From: Strongyloides papillosus
Taxonomy: Eukaryota; Nematoda; Chromadorea; Rhabditida; Strongyloididae
Length of the DNA: 64,000 nt
Reading direction: 5' to 3'
Assembly: GCA_005656395.1 (NCBI GenBank)
Contig: SRSI01000011.1
Coordinates: 62,001 to 126,000 of the forward strand
The stretch's first letter is position 1; every line of letters begins with the position of its first letter. Below, piece by piece: positions 46,943 to 59,025 of this stretch. The translations under genes and the position numbers were made by a program. The notes beneath the pieces were generated by a model, which saw nothing but the letters and a program-made list of their open reading frames with translations, did not search any database and was not told the DNA's origin.

Positions 46943-47717
46943 ATGTCTAATATGATTAAAGTTTTATTTTCTATAATTTTTACGTTACTCATTTTTATTG
47001 AAAGTACGGAAGGATGTTTTGCTTTTGGTGGTTGTGGTTTAGGACTTGGATTATTTATGAATCCATATTCTTTGAGATATTGTAATGCTAGAGCTAAAGC
47101 TAAAAGTTCCAATACATTTAAGGAGGATGACGACAAAATTGTAAATGAAGAAAATAACTATTTAGAAGATGGTTATTCTAAAGACATACCCAATAAATTA
47201 TCGACATCTCCGGATGATAAATTTCTAGAATGTTGTCAAAATAGAGGATTATCTAAAACCTGTCAAAATATTTGCTCCTATACGAACTATACAAAAAAAA
47301 CATTGCAAGAAATGTATTTTAATGTTAACGGATGCCCATTGTCAGAGATATCAAATGTCCATTTCTGCGCTTCAGGTGGTAAAGATCACAAAAGTTGTTG
47401 TATTAATAAAGGAGTATCTTTGACATCCTCAGGTGATAGATGTTTGATTTTCTGTGATACAGTAAGATTTTAATTGATGTTATTAATAAAAAATCTATAT
47501 ATTTCTTTTCCAGGAACCTGCTATACCTATGCAACTGGATTTGAGTTATGTCAATTGCTATGATAAATTTGATCAGATGAAAGAATGTTTTTTGGAGGAG
47601 ACAAATACAAAAAGTTGGAATAATTTTGATGTAAAAAACCAAGATATTCAATATGATAGTAATGATGAAAATTATAAGAGATTCAAAACAAATACTGGTG
47701 GATCATCGTGGTTTTGA
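46943..47717 (+). CDS. Secreted DB-module protein 2
   Basis: Exons 46943-47461 (173 codons) and 47514-47717, 52-base intron in phase 0; 240 residues. The start is the ATG of MSNMIK, giving a typical signal peptide; the frame is open a little further up but without an ATG. The mature N-terminus is glycine-rich (GGCGLGLGLF), then an acidic linker, then the DB module: FLECC, C..ICSYTNY, GCPL, HFCASGGKDHKSCC, CLIFCDT and YVNCYD...EC. The intron falls at a different place in the DB module than in gene 1 (after CLIFCDT rather than after YTRDS), so one gene gained or moved an intron after duplication. The C-terminal tail is Asn/Asp-rich. Confidence 0.86.
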
Positions 47718-47856
47718 TATTAAAAACTAAACACTCAACAAAATAACGTATAAAGTATTATAAATTATAATAAATACTAATAACTTATTTTAAAGTAATT
47801 ATTTTATTTTGAAATAAAAAAAGCAATATCTAAGGATGCATTTCTTTAAATATTTC

Positions 47857-49636
47857 TTATGCAAAAATTAGCTTACGGATATTTTCAAAGCTTCTTGCAT
47901 CCTAAAAAAATTACTATAAGTTCCTTTAAAAAAAAACTTACATTTTTGAAAAGTTCATCATCCCATTTTGAAAAATATTTTTTAAATGATGTTGGTTCTT
48001 TTGTTTGGAAGATGATTTCATATGAAGCATGTTTACTTCTTGGTAATGTATCAGTCTCAAGATATTTTTTAGCAGTAGCCTTAGCAGATTCCTTTTCTTC
48101 TTTATTAGCTCCTGCACCAACCCAAACGAATATTTGATTTCCACCATCGAGAATCATGACATCATCACCATCCAAATCTTCTTGGGTAAAATTCTTAATC
48201 TCCTCAACAGTCAATTTCCCAGATTCATTAGAACATTGGAATAATTTTGGTTCAAATGATTGGGTCTTTTTTGGATTCTTCCAACCACTAAACCATTGAA
48301 CAAAATCTGCTGGTTCGGCATCTTCTATAACTCTGGTAACTTGTGTCCAAGATGGTCTATTAGCCTGTTGAAGGTACTTCTCAGCCCAAACCATAGCTTT
48401 TTCCTTCTCAGTTGAAGTGCATCCTTTTCCAAGCCATACATATATTCCACCACTAACGGTATCGACAATAAAAGCATCATTCGTATCAAGTTTACTTTTG
48501 TCTAATCCACTTTCTCCTGCAAGAGTTACTTTTACCTGTCCAGAGGAGTCAGAAACTCTCCATAACATAGTTTTTTGTCTGTTATCTCTCCAGTAATTTT
48601 CATCACTCTCAACATCATCAGCTTTCTTAATTGTTTTTATTGTTTGAGTTCCTCCAAAATATTGCCAAAATTCAGGGCAATTATCATAATCTGAATCAAG
48701 AAGGATAACTTCTGGTCTTCCACTTCTTTCTGATTTTTGAATAGAATGAGCCAATTCAATACCCTTGATTCTTTCTAAACGTCCACTTGCTGGTGGCATC
48801 CATACATAAATTTTTAAACCAAGATCAAGTATAAAAACATCACCAAGATTCAATGATTTTGGTGACAACTCAACTTGGATTACACGAACATTTCTTTTTC
48901 CTTTACATTTTAAAAGACGTGGTTTAAAATTCTCAAGTTTATCGTTAATATGGTCAAAACCAGATTCATATCCTCCATCCATGTACCTTATACCTTTTTT
49001 AAAATAGGATAAAAAGAGTGGAGATTCATGTCCTTGTACCTAGAAAAAGAATGGTGTTAATTTAAATAAACACCGGAAAGATGGAATCGAACCATTACGC
49101 CGTTAAGCGTCTACAGGTTTGAAGCCTGCACTCCGAACCATCGAAGTTCATTCCGGCAAAAAATTGACTTTCAAACTTTTTTATTAACAATTTCTATCAA
49201 TGCTCTACACTATGACATGTGTGTTATATAACAAAGAGAATATTTTTTAGACAAATATTTATACACAAATTAAAACATACTTCTCTGTGTTGAACAGGTA
49301 TTCCATTTAATGAATTATCAATTTCAACTGCTTTGATAGCAGCAGTTCCCTGTTCATCTATGGAAGTGTTTTGTCCAAGCCAGAAATGAACATCCCATGC
49401 TTCATTATGTTTTGACTAAAGTTAAAAGTATATTTATATAGGTCAAAAATTGTTACTTACATTCATTACAATATAGGAATCACCTTTATAAAAAATTCCA
49501 TATTGTGATTTAGGTAATTTTTCTAATTTAAATTTCTAAAAAAATACAATTAATTATTAGTGGTAAATTCACATACATTGACTCTCCATATTTCAAGTCC
49601 TTCTTTCTTACCAACATCCTTAAGAGCAGGGTCCAT
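47857..49636 (-). CDS. gsnl-1: Gelsolin-like actin-severing/capping protein with four gelsolin repeats
   Basis: Five exons, all joined in phase 0: 49636-49577, 49535-49461, 49415-49281, 49039-47942 and 47901-47857; 470 residues. Four gelsolin repeats can be traced: LEIWRVN...VHFWLGQ, KPRLLKC...[16 protein letters not shown]...GIYVWLGK and EPKLFQC...QIFVWVGAG. No villin headpiece is present; the protein ends [15 protein letters not shown]. elegans GSNL-1 also has four repeats instead of the usual six, hence the symbol. The family severs and caps actin filaments under calcium control in the cytosol. Intron 3 (49040-49280) is unusually long for this window because it contains a selenocysteine tRNA on the same strand. 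Confidence 0.92.
49071..49157 (-). tRNA. Selenocysteine tRNA, anticodon TCA (tRNA-Sec)
   Basis: 87 nt on the minus strand. The anticodon arm GCAGGCTTCAAACCTGT (anticodon TCA) is identical to the conserved core of animal tRNA-Sec. Sec-specific features are all present: a long acceptor (GCCGGAATG against CTTTCCGGT), a six-base D stem (ACTTCG/CGGAGT), a five-base variable-arm stem (ACGCT/GGCGT) and a four-base T stem (ATGG/CCAT) around TTCGATT. The discriminator base is G, and CCA is not encoded. It decodes UGA in selenoprotein mRNAs. It is nested in intron 3 of the gelsolin-like gene, sense to it. No T-run directly follows the 3' end; the first T5 is in the acceptor tract of the host intron. 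Confidence 0.95.
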
Positions 49637-50571
49637 ATTAAATTAAATTATTGAACAAAAAAAATAGAAATTGGTTAAATATTTTTATTTAACAATTGAC
49701 AAATATCTCTCCATTCTCCTATCATATATCTTTTATCTGCTAGTATATTTTTACAACCTCAGAATAAACCTTAAACTTTTATATTAATTGTAATAATAAT
49801 ATTTTTATATATATTTCTATGAATATAAAAATATTTTTTTTACATATCTTCTAAGTGAACATCTTATAATAATTTTCAAATCTCTATAACATAAACATAT
49901 AAGATAAAGTTAATTAAAAAAGTATTTTTTCATCACATAATAAGATTAAATAAAAACATATTTAATTATTTTGTTTGGGAGATAAGATGATGAATTGGAA
50001 GAGATATTAAATATAAAACTTGCACAGCTTTCGATAGATTAAAAAAAATAATATATCAATGACAATTAACTTTAATTAATGTTCAAAAATCATTTATTAA
50101 CTTTTATAAACGTAACCAATCAAAGCTATTAATCAATTTAATGAATTCCCACTATAATATACTAAACGGTAGTTGTATTAGAAAAATTAGATGATTTTTA
50201 GTTTTCAATAATCTATTGCAGTGAACTATTTTTTTTATGTTTACATTCATCAGATTGATACATAAATAATAGTTTTATATATGTTTCATTGGAAATTTCA
50301 ACACATTGATGCATTTATATTTTTGCAGTTAAGTTAGGTGATTCATTATTTGACAGTCCTAGATAAGGAAATAAACGTATTTATTTTGCTATATATAAAT
50401 GATAGTAATGTGTACATATCATTGATAAGAAAGAAAAATCTTCTAATGTACTAATAAATATTAAAATTTCTTTTTTATTATAGTTATTGGAATCAATTTT
50501 ATATTCAATAATAAATCAAATTACTATTATATGTATAAATCTAAAGTGGCATATCATTTTAAAAAACTAAA
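49637..50571. other. Divergent promoter region of gelsolin-like gene and kinase
   Basis: 0.9 kb of AT-rich sequence between divergent genes. No other gene is seen. Confidence 0.45.
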
Positions 50572-51506
50572 ATGATGGATATTAAGGATCTACCATCTTT
50601 GAAATCATTTATCCTAGATTTCGATAATCAAAAAGAAATAGGTAACGGAAGTTTTGGGACTGTATGGAGAGCAAGAAGTAGAAAAAACTTTAAATATTAT
50701 GCTGTCAAGCAACAAATATATGAGCACGGACAAAACTTAGAAAGAGAAGTCAATAGTTTAAAAATGTTAGATCATCCATGTGTTATAAAATATTATGATG
50801 ATTGGGTAGAGAGTGAGTTTTACATCACCTGAGATTATTTTAAATTTTTAAAGGAAGATATCCAAGGAGTTATCTATACATCCAAATGGAGTTAATGGAT
50901 TTTTCATTAGAACAACTATTAAAAGATATAGATTTTCTAAAGAGTCCTTTAAATAAAATTGGTAGAAGTTTTATACTTTTTCAATTGACAGCAGGTTTAG
51001 CTTATATTCATAGTAAAAAAATCATACATAGAGATATAAAGCCAGCAAATATTCTTGGATATAAATATAAAGAATTATGGAAAGTTAAAATTACTGATTT
51101 TGGTTTGGCAACAAACCATGAAAGGTTTGGTAAGTTATCAATGATGCATACAATGGGAAATGGTACACCATTATATTGTGCTCCAGAAGTTGATATGTCA
51201 ACAAGGTACAATGAAAAAAGTGACATTTTTTCTATGGGTATTGTTTTTTATGAAATTCTTAGAGATTTAAGAAACAGTTTTGGTGTCTTTGATTTCCGAC
51301 TTTTTATTATTAGAGAGTTGAAAATGCCTAAACATTGGTTGAAAGAATATCCAGTTGAAAGAGAGATTATTTTAAGAATGGTCCAATTTGAACCCAAAAA
51401 AAGGCCTTCAATGGCAAGAATTTATCCTGATATATTGATTTGTATGAGACAAGAGATTGAAAATAATCCAAATTTGTATACAAAAGTCAAAGATATTTTT
51501 AAATAA
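50572..51506 (+). CDS. Protein kinase, eIF2-alpha-kinase-like (PEK/GCN2-type), short
   Basis: Exons 50572-50812 and 50854-51506, joined across a 41-base intron in phase 1 with a consensus GTGAGT donor; 297 residues, essentially the kinase domain alone. All catalytic motifs are present: GNGSFGTV P-loop, YAVKQQ Lys, LEREV alpha-C Glu, YIQMEL hinge, HRDIKPANIL, TDFGLA and YCAPEV. HPCVIKYYDDWVE and YLYIQMEL are typical of the eIF2-alpha kinase group, but there is no long insert and no regulatory domain, so it cannot be assigned as GCN-2 or PEK-1. It should be active. The next gene on the same strand, 228 bases downstream, is a tyrosine-phosphatase homologue. Confidence 0.85.
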
Positions 51507-51734
51507 TTATATTTATTTCGATTTAAGTAATATTTACTTAAGAAAATATTAAAATATCAAATTCAAAATTTAAATATAAAAAAATTGTTTAATCATGAGT
51601 TATATCGTTTACAAATTTTTTAAGGTGCATAATATTCATTGAATATGTTTTATAGATGCTCTTAAAATTCTAATTAATATAATAAATTTTTTCATATAAA
51701 TAATAGTGCTTTTTTCTATGTAATTATTTTTAAG

Positions 51735-53883
51735 ATGGTAATAAAATTTTTATTTTTTATTTTATTATCATTGAACAGATTGTCAAATGGTAGTGATATG
51801 ATAAGTGCAACAAATTTTTCTGGAGAATTTCACCTTGCATTTCATATCTTCACAGCAATAGTTTCAGCTTTACTATTCTTAGGGATTGAATTTGGGATTT
51901 TATACTCAATATACAAGTTTAGAAATAAAACTTCACGACGAGAACTTAATACTATTTATTGGAAAAATTTATCGGAGATGACAGATGATGATTTCAAAAA
52001 AACATTTAGTGTTTTTAAAAATACTTCTGATGACCCACTTTCAAATTTATATTTTTCTCCCAGTGTAACAATAGAGTTATCTCAAAGGAGTGATCTCACT
52101 TTTCATGCTGATTCACTTATGTTAATAAAAAAATTAAGAGGAACTATTTACAGACCTAATTTATCAGGGACAATCTATATAACAGGAAAAGTAAGTATTT
52201 TTATTTCTTTTTTATTTTTTATGTATATTTAAATTTTAGTCACCAACACCAAATGAAGGTACTGATTTCTGGACATTCGTTGCCACAGAACAAATTAAAC
52301 TCATTTTAAAGATATGTGATAAAAGAGAAGAAAACAGCAGTGTATACACAAATATACTTCCAAGTCATGCTGGAAAAAATTTTAATATAAATTTTTATAA
52401 AATTACTAGATTGCCAATTAATTTTAATAATTTAACAACGACAAATGTTGAATACTCAATTAATGAAACAAAAAAACATTCTGTTATATATGCTGTATAT
52501 AATGATTGGAGTTTTGGAAGTGTACCAAATGATCACGAAAATTTTATAAAAGTTTATCTTACACTCAAAAAAATAGCAAAAATACAAAAAACGTATGTTT
52601 TTTCAATGAATGGTGAAGGGAGAGCTAACCTTTTCTCGTGTATATCACATTATTATGATTTTGTAACAAAAAAATTAGTTACTGATCCATTAACTTTACT
52701 TTGCTCATTACGTGTTGATAATAAGATACCTCTACAAACGGATATACAATATGCTTTCCTATACATATGTGTTGGAGAATTGATGATCCAAAATCATTTA
52801 ACAAAAAAAAATTTAATGATATCAAATGTTATTGAGAAATATTGGAAATATAGAAATTCTATTAATTTATCAAATGTAAAAAAAAGTTGTAAAGACAAAA
52901 ATGTGAATGGTACTCCAGAGGCGTGGTGGATAGATTTTCTTAGTAATGATGTTTGGGTATATAGTACATATTTATCAATAGATTATCGTAGAGATTTAGC
53001 AACTGTTCAAGGGCACTTTTTTAATATGAAAAAGTCAAGGAGTAAAAACAATTATTGTTATGATACAACTAGAACAATACTGTTACGCAATCATTGTAAA
53101 AAAAGAGATGATGCAAAAACGTTTGACAACTTTTATAATGCTAACTGGATTACACATCCAAAAATCACTCAAAAATATATTCTTGGAGAATCTCCATGTT
53201 CTGACAGTATTGAAGATTTTGTTGAATTAATCTATCAAGAAAAAGTTCCTTTACTTTTTACTCCTGATTACAATATAAAAAATATTTTTGAATTTTTACC
53301 TTTACAAAAAGGACAATCAAAATATTATGGGATTTATAAGCTTACGTGTATCTATGAATATTTACCAATGAATCTTGATGGATGTTATATAATAAAATTT
53401 GTTATAAAATGTTCTGGATCGACGTATGAACATGAATTTGATCAAATTCAATATAGAAGATGGGGAAATAAACAAGTTCCTGCAGATTATGTATTTTTAC
53501 CGTTATTAATTCAATTGACAATGTCATTAGATAAAGCTAATCCAATACTTGTACATTGCAGAGATGGTTGGAGTAACAGTGGGACATTCGTAATGGCACA
53601 TTATATGGTAAATAGGTTACTAGTAGAACCTACTCTTAAACCAAAGGATATGTTAAAAGAAATAAGAAATCAACGTTATTCTGTTGGTTGTATTCCACAT
53701 CAAGTATTATATGCACTTTTATCAATAGGAGAAGTATTAATTAAAATGAAGGTGTTAAAAAATACCACTACTAAAAATGATCATAATAAAGCAAGATATT
53801 TATATGATGAATTTGCAAAGAAACTATTAAGGAGACCACAACATTTTAATCACTTTGGTTCCGATAAAATGTATTTGAAATAA
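51735..53883 (+). CDS. Receptor-like tandem protein tyrosine phosphatase, both domains degenerate
   Basis: Exons 51735-52190 (152 codons) and 52240-53883, 49-base intron in phase 0; 699 residues. A signal peptide (1-20), a very short ectodomain, one TM (about 33-57) and two PTP-like domains. Domain 1 keeps DFWTFV and the WPD-loop frame (DWSFGSVP, Asp lost), and its P-loop HCSAGxGR reads FSMNGEGR (about 273-280), so the catalytic Cys is Ser. Domain 2 keeps the Cys (C592 in HCRDGWSNSG) but the P-loop Arg is Asn, and its WPD loop reads WGNKQVP. Neither domain should hydrolyse phosphotyrosine. It may act as a phosphotyrosine-binding or substrate-trapping protein. The frame is intact over 699 codons, so this is a pseudoenzyme rather than a pseudogene. 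Confidence 0.82.
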
Positions 53884-54293
53884 AAAATTAACAATTAATT
53901 ATATTATTAAATTTATAATGTTCTAGAAAATTTTGTAGAAAGTTCTTACTTTTATTTTACAGTAATAAAAATTAATATATTTTAATGATAATTTAAATAA
54001 GTATTCTCATTTTTATTATAATTTATATGTTAGGTTTTTATGAAGAAAGTCTGTTAAAATGTCATGGATAATTAAAATTAAAAGGTAACTATTTGATATT
54101 TAAAAACTATTCCAATGAGGAGTTGAAAAACTTTTCTAGAAGATAAAAGATCCATTCTTTAAATGTCAATAAAATATTCAACAGATATAATGAGCAATTA
54201 ACTAAAGAAGTATAACTTATAACGTCATTACATTTAAATAATATTTTATATTTTATCGAAATATTTTATTACTTTACTATTTTTATATTTCAA
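53884..54293. other. Intergenic region at the left edge of the tandem duplication
   Basis: Homology to the second duplication copy begins near 53908 (TTATAATGTTCTAGAAAATT against TTCATAATGTTCTGGAAGAT at about 59036). Confidence 0.6.
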
Positions 54294-55267
54294 ATGAGAT
54301 CATATATAATTCTTGAAATTGTATTTTTTATAATAACGACAATTATTTCTTGTATAGTTTTATTAACTATTTTGAAAGAAAAATTTCATAGACATTTAAA
54401 ATGTATATTTACAGTATGTTTAATGTTTTAATGTTATAATTTTATTTAAAAGATTTTATTGATAACTGTAATTTTCATTTCAATAGGAGAGATTGGAAAA
54501 ATAATAGTATTTTATTATGTTTCACAAGATACAAATACTAATGTATATAGAGTATTTCATTCAACTCTTGTTACTGGCAGTGTATTGTCTTCCTTTAATT
54601 TTATACTTTTTATAACAGAAAGATTTTTTTCAATAATTCATTTAAAAAAATATGAAGATATCAACAAATCATGGTTAATAATTATGTTAAATTGTATTCT
54701 ATTTCCAATAATTTTTTATTTAAGATTCAGTTCAACAATTACCTTATTATTTATGGTAATTGAAACAGGATCTCTTTTGTTTACAATAATATTCTTCCCA
54801 ATTTTTATATTAAGTCTTAATATAGTGGGAAAAAAATTAAAAAAAAATTTCCTTTCAAAATGCAGATATAACCTGAAAAAGTCAACTCAATTTGCGGAGA
54901 ATAAAAAAATTATCTATAGAATGATTCCTCTTATAATTGTTTTTGTTTTATATAGTCTTACTAATCTAGTCCTATATTTGTTTAATCTCAACACATCAGA
55001 TGTTCCAGAATTAATATCAATACTGACTAAAATTATTTTGTTGTTTAGATGTTTTTCTATTCCAACGTTTCTGTTTTTGGTTAGTTTTTTAATCTTTGTT
55101 TTAATATTTTTTATATATAGATGACGTTGAAAGAACCTTTAGTTTATTATCTAAACTTTTTCAAATATTTAAAAAAGAATAAAGCTAAACCACAAGAGAT
55201 ACAATTACAAAATTCTGCAAAAGTTTATTTTAATCAGTTAAAAAATCAATGGGGTGATTTAAAATAA
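54294..55267 (+). CDS. Serpentine chemoreceptor (Sra-superfamily, Sre-like), copy 1
   Basis: Three exons, 54294-54413, 54453-55079 and 55121-55267, introns of 39 and 41 bases in phase 0; 297 residues. Seven hydrophobic segments. After TM3 the motif ITERFFSIIHLKKYEDINKS matches the ER-F-x(n)-YE pattern of the Sre/Srab/Sra group. The last exon begins EPLVYYLNFFKYLKK, the cytosolic end of TM7 with its basic helix. The last exon is supported by strict frame conservation with copy 2. It probably acts in chemosensory neurons. It is part of a duplicated chemoreceptor-CHK pair. Confidence 0.75.
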
Positions 55268-56637
55268 GACATAAATATGGAAAGAGAATTAAAAAAAGAA
55301 CATTAATTACTTTGTAATAATTTTACTTAAGTGCACACAAAGAAAGAACACAGATCAATGTAAAATGTAGTATCTCTGTCTTAATTAATAAATTTAAATT
55401 TTTTTGACTTTTGAATGACTTTTATTTGCAGCTATTTTGCTCTTGAAAATTAAAGTAATAAAAAAAATTATTAAAAGATGTTACTATTTTTGTGTGATAT
55501 TATTTTTACTTTAAAACTCAAGTTTTTTTTTCTATAATACATTTCAAAATACAAGATTAGTAGAATTTTTAAGGTTGTTGATGGAATGTAGGTCAAAAAT
55601 GAGAAGGTAGAAAGCAGAAGCTCAGCTTTATTAGGATTTTATAAAGCAACACGAAAAAAATTGGTTAATAAACAACAAAATTTACAAGAGATATTCAAAA
55701 TAACTTAAGATAGTTAAATTTTAATACTAAGATTGTTTTACCTTTCCCAAAAGACCGTTTCACCTTTTTATTCTTCATCTTAAGTTCATTTTTCGCTTCA
55801 TATTATGTAAAGTTCACTTTGTATCAGGGAAAAGATCCATAGGTCAAAATTCACATTATTTACTATTTGAAAAAAATTTAATATTTTTAACAAGTGGATT
55901 ATTTGATTATATTTTATCAAGATTTGTCGGAGTTTATTTTTTTTCTATACTAATTTTATTTTTTAGAAAAAAAAAGCAAAAAATAAATTTTAAGCCTTAA
56001 TTAATGATACATTTATATCAAGATACGATTAAAAGTTTTATTTTGATCTTTGTTAAATTATAATCTGAAAATTTAGTGTTATTCTTCTGTCAACACAAAC
56101 TTTTATATTTTTAAACCTATTAAAATAATTATTTTGCGCAAAAAAGGTTTATGCTAAAAAATGTTGCATTAGTATTTGATCGCATTGACTATTTAAGTTA
56201 TATTAAATCAGATTTTTAATACTTAACTGATATAAATTTATATTAAACCATTTTATAACAACTAAGCACACTCAAAAGTTTATTGTCAAGCATATCCTTA
56301 GGATCAAATAAACATAATGTGAAACGTTTTTTCATTTGAGATAAAATTTTATAAATAAACCAAAAGCCATTCTATTGAAAACTAAAAAATTATTTTCTTT
56401 AATATCTTTTAGTATAAGTACCTGTACTTTATAACAAACTACATTATTTAACAAAATAAAAAATTTATTAAATAATATTAATATTGAAACACATTTTAAT
56501 ACTATCAAAATAAAATTATCAACCACTTATTTAACGAAAAAATACAAAATATCACGCTTTTTACTAAATATAAGCTTTTTTAAAAATCAACAATGGGCAT
56601 GTATTAAATTTTCCAAGGTTTTTTTATTTTAATAAGT
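55268..56637. other. Intergenic region between receptor copy 1 and CHK E
   Basis: 1.4 kb, nearly identical in long stretches to 60356-61725 (for example AACAAGTGGATTATTTGATT). The last 0.7 kb is the common CHK upstream block. No gene. Confidence 0.6.
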
Positions 56638-56645
56638 TATAAATA
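56638..56645 (+). promoter_or_regulatory. TATA box of CHK gene E
   Basis: TATAAATA followed by CACGTTGGATGGTGATTATT, the CHK promoter block. Confidence 0.55.
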
Positions 56646-56720
56646 CACGTTGGATGGTGATTATTACACCTATATAAAAAAGAATTGTCTTCAAAGTATT
56701 TATCATTTCAAGAAATTGCA

Positions 56721-58055
56721 ATGACTGCTCCTGAATTTTTCTGTGAGGAAGATTATGGATCTAAATATTTCATTGGAGGAAAAATTACTCATCAATGGAT
56801 TGTTGACTGTTTAGAGAAGAATGATGCTGATTTTAGAAAACATAAAGGTGATAGTAAAGTCAAAGAGGTTAATTTAAGATTTTAACGAAATAGTTCTTGT
56901 AATTATTTATTTTTCCAGATTAATGGAATTGATATATCTGATGGAAAAGGTTTTACGTCAAAGGTATTCAAAACAAGTATCTATTTTGATGATGACAAAA
57001 AAATGCCATACTATGTAATTGTAAAAATTCCTGGAGAAGAATCTATGAAAGAAAGTATGGAAAAACAAAATGCAGAAGATACATTTAATTTAGAACTTGA
57101 TAAAATTAGTGTATTTCATAACAAAGAATGCCACTTTTACAATGATATTGCTTCAAAAATAAAAGATCTAAAGTATCCCAAATGTTATGGATCCAAAGAT
57201 TTAATAGCTGGCAAACAAACGGGAGTTTTAATTATGGAATTTTTGGGTAGTGATTCTGTGACTGTTCCCTTTTATAGATCACTAAATATTTATCAAACGA
57301 AATCTGTATTAGATGAAGCATTTAAGTTACAAGAATACAGTTTACTTAATCAAGGCGATCTTACCAAGATTAATTGGGAACAACCTTTTTCTGAAGATAT
57401 AATGAAATCATTTTCAGATCTCTTAAAGAAAGGAATGCCAACTTTAAAAAAATATATTCCAAAAGAGATGTGGTCAGAAATTGAGGATGATTTAAATAAA
57501 ATGGCATCAAATTATATAAAAATCATGAAACATGTTTTTATTGAACTACCAAAATCAAATGATAATGTAAATGTTATTAGTCATGGAGATATGTGGACAA
57601 ATAACTTTATGTTTAAAGTGGATTCAAATGGTGATTGTAGTAATAATTTATCTGCAGTGTTTGATTGGCAAACTGTTTTCAAAGGAACTACAGGTCATGA
57701 TATATCAAGAATTCTTGCTATTTGTACACCAACTGATGTTAGAAGAGAGATTGAAAAAGATTATTTACCTGTTTTTTATGAAAAGTTAAAAAATTCGTTA
57801 ATTAAAAATGGAAAAGAAATGAAAATAAGTTTTGAAACATTCATGAATAATTATAAACTTTGTTTTGTTGACCAAAGTTTGATGATGACTTTTGCTATTG
57901 GGTTTGTCCTTCAAGAATATAATGTCCAAGACGAGTCTGATTATATTTGGGATGTTAGAAAATTTAATATTGGAACAAGAATTTACTACAACATTTGTGA
58001 TGCAATAAATATCTGTAAAGAATTGCGTCCTGAATGGCTTAAAAATAATCAATAA
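56721..58055 (+). CDS. CHK kinase-like / DUF1679 protein, gene E
   Basis: Exons 56721-56867 (49 codons) and 56919-58055, 51-base intron in phase 0; 427 residues. Key residues are present: Lys in YYVIVKIPG, Glu in NKECHFY, HGDMWTNN and the metal Asp in VFDWQ. Differences from the left cluster include VISHGDMW instead of VMTHGDMW and FDWQ instead of IDWQ, both shared with gene F, so E and F form a separate pair. In-frame TGA upstream of MTAPEFF confirms the start. It is coupled with the receptor gene 1.5 kb upstream in the duplicated unit. Confidence 0.88.
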
Positions 58056-58380
58056 TTTTCATATCTTTATTTACTTAATATTTTTTCATTATAAAATAAT
58101 TTTATATTTTATCTTCTGATGAATCATATATATTTTTTTTATATACACAAAAAAAGACACAAATCTTGGGTAAACTGTTGTAGTTTGTTTCATCCAGTAA
58201 ATTCAATTTTTTTAAACTTGCAAATCATTTTATTGGAATTATTTCATACATAAAATTTAAAGCAATAATTAAATATTATTAAAATGGTTATTTTAATTGT
58301 CATCTTAAAATTTGAGCTATTTCAAAAAGTATATTTCAAAATACAAGATTATAATTTCATTTTATGTAAAATTTTAAATA

Positions 58381-59025
58381 CAGGGTGTTTTAAATAAGTC
58401 TATCTTTTTTAAAATTTTTATAACTTTGTTTATTCTCAATTGATTTTAATATATACTTTTTTAATCCGTAAGTAAGACTTTGGAGTTTTTTTTATTATAA
58501 AAATTTTTTAACAAAAAACCGTTCTCAAGCATTAAATTATATCTTGGAATAATAAATATTTAGAAAATAAAACATTTTTGGTACCGTCTCCAAGGTTATT
58601 TGACTTAAATTCATTGAATTTTATCTTCTTAAACCATGTCAAAACGTTCGCATACAGAACAAAGTGAAAATAAGGAAGAATTCAAAGAAAAATTTAAGAA
58701 AGCCTTTGAAGTGATAAATGGTGATAAGGAAGTTCTGCAGAGAAGTTTTTTCAAATAATGAAAAAAACTGAAATCACGCTTAAACATAGATGAATGTTAC
58801 TTTAAGTCCCTTTTATTTAATGAAAATCTAATAAAATGTTAATAAAATTCAAATAGATATTTATCATTTTTGAGCGCAATTTTTGTAAAAAAAAAGCGAA
58901 AAAATTCTTTTTTATGACAAAAGTCCAAAATCAAGGCTATAGATTAAAAAATACTATTAAAACTAGTTAAAAATGAAAAAAGTTATAAAAATTTAAAAAA
59001 TTGTACACTTATATGAAGCACCCTG
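58381..59025. mobile_element. Mariner-type MITE, 645 bp
   Basis: Terminal inverted repeats of about 24 bp: CAGGGTGTTTTAAATAAGT at the left, and CAGGGTGCTTCATATAAGT when the right end is read on the minus strand. It is flanked by TA on both sides (58379-58380 and 59026-59027). Ends CAGGGTG with a TA target are typical of Tc1/mariner elements. It holds only a 40-codon frame (58636-58758, MSKRSHTEQSENKEEFKEKF...) of unknown type, so it is non-autonomous. It lies between CHK E and the second receptor, close to the duplication junction. Confidence 0.85.

Noticed and set aside
50572..53883. Kinase and phosphatase as a nematode operon
   Set aside because: The 228-base gap is larger than usual for trans-spliced operons and no spliced-leader evidence can be read from DNA; kept only as a note on proximity.
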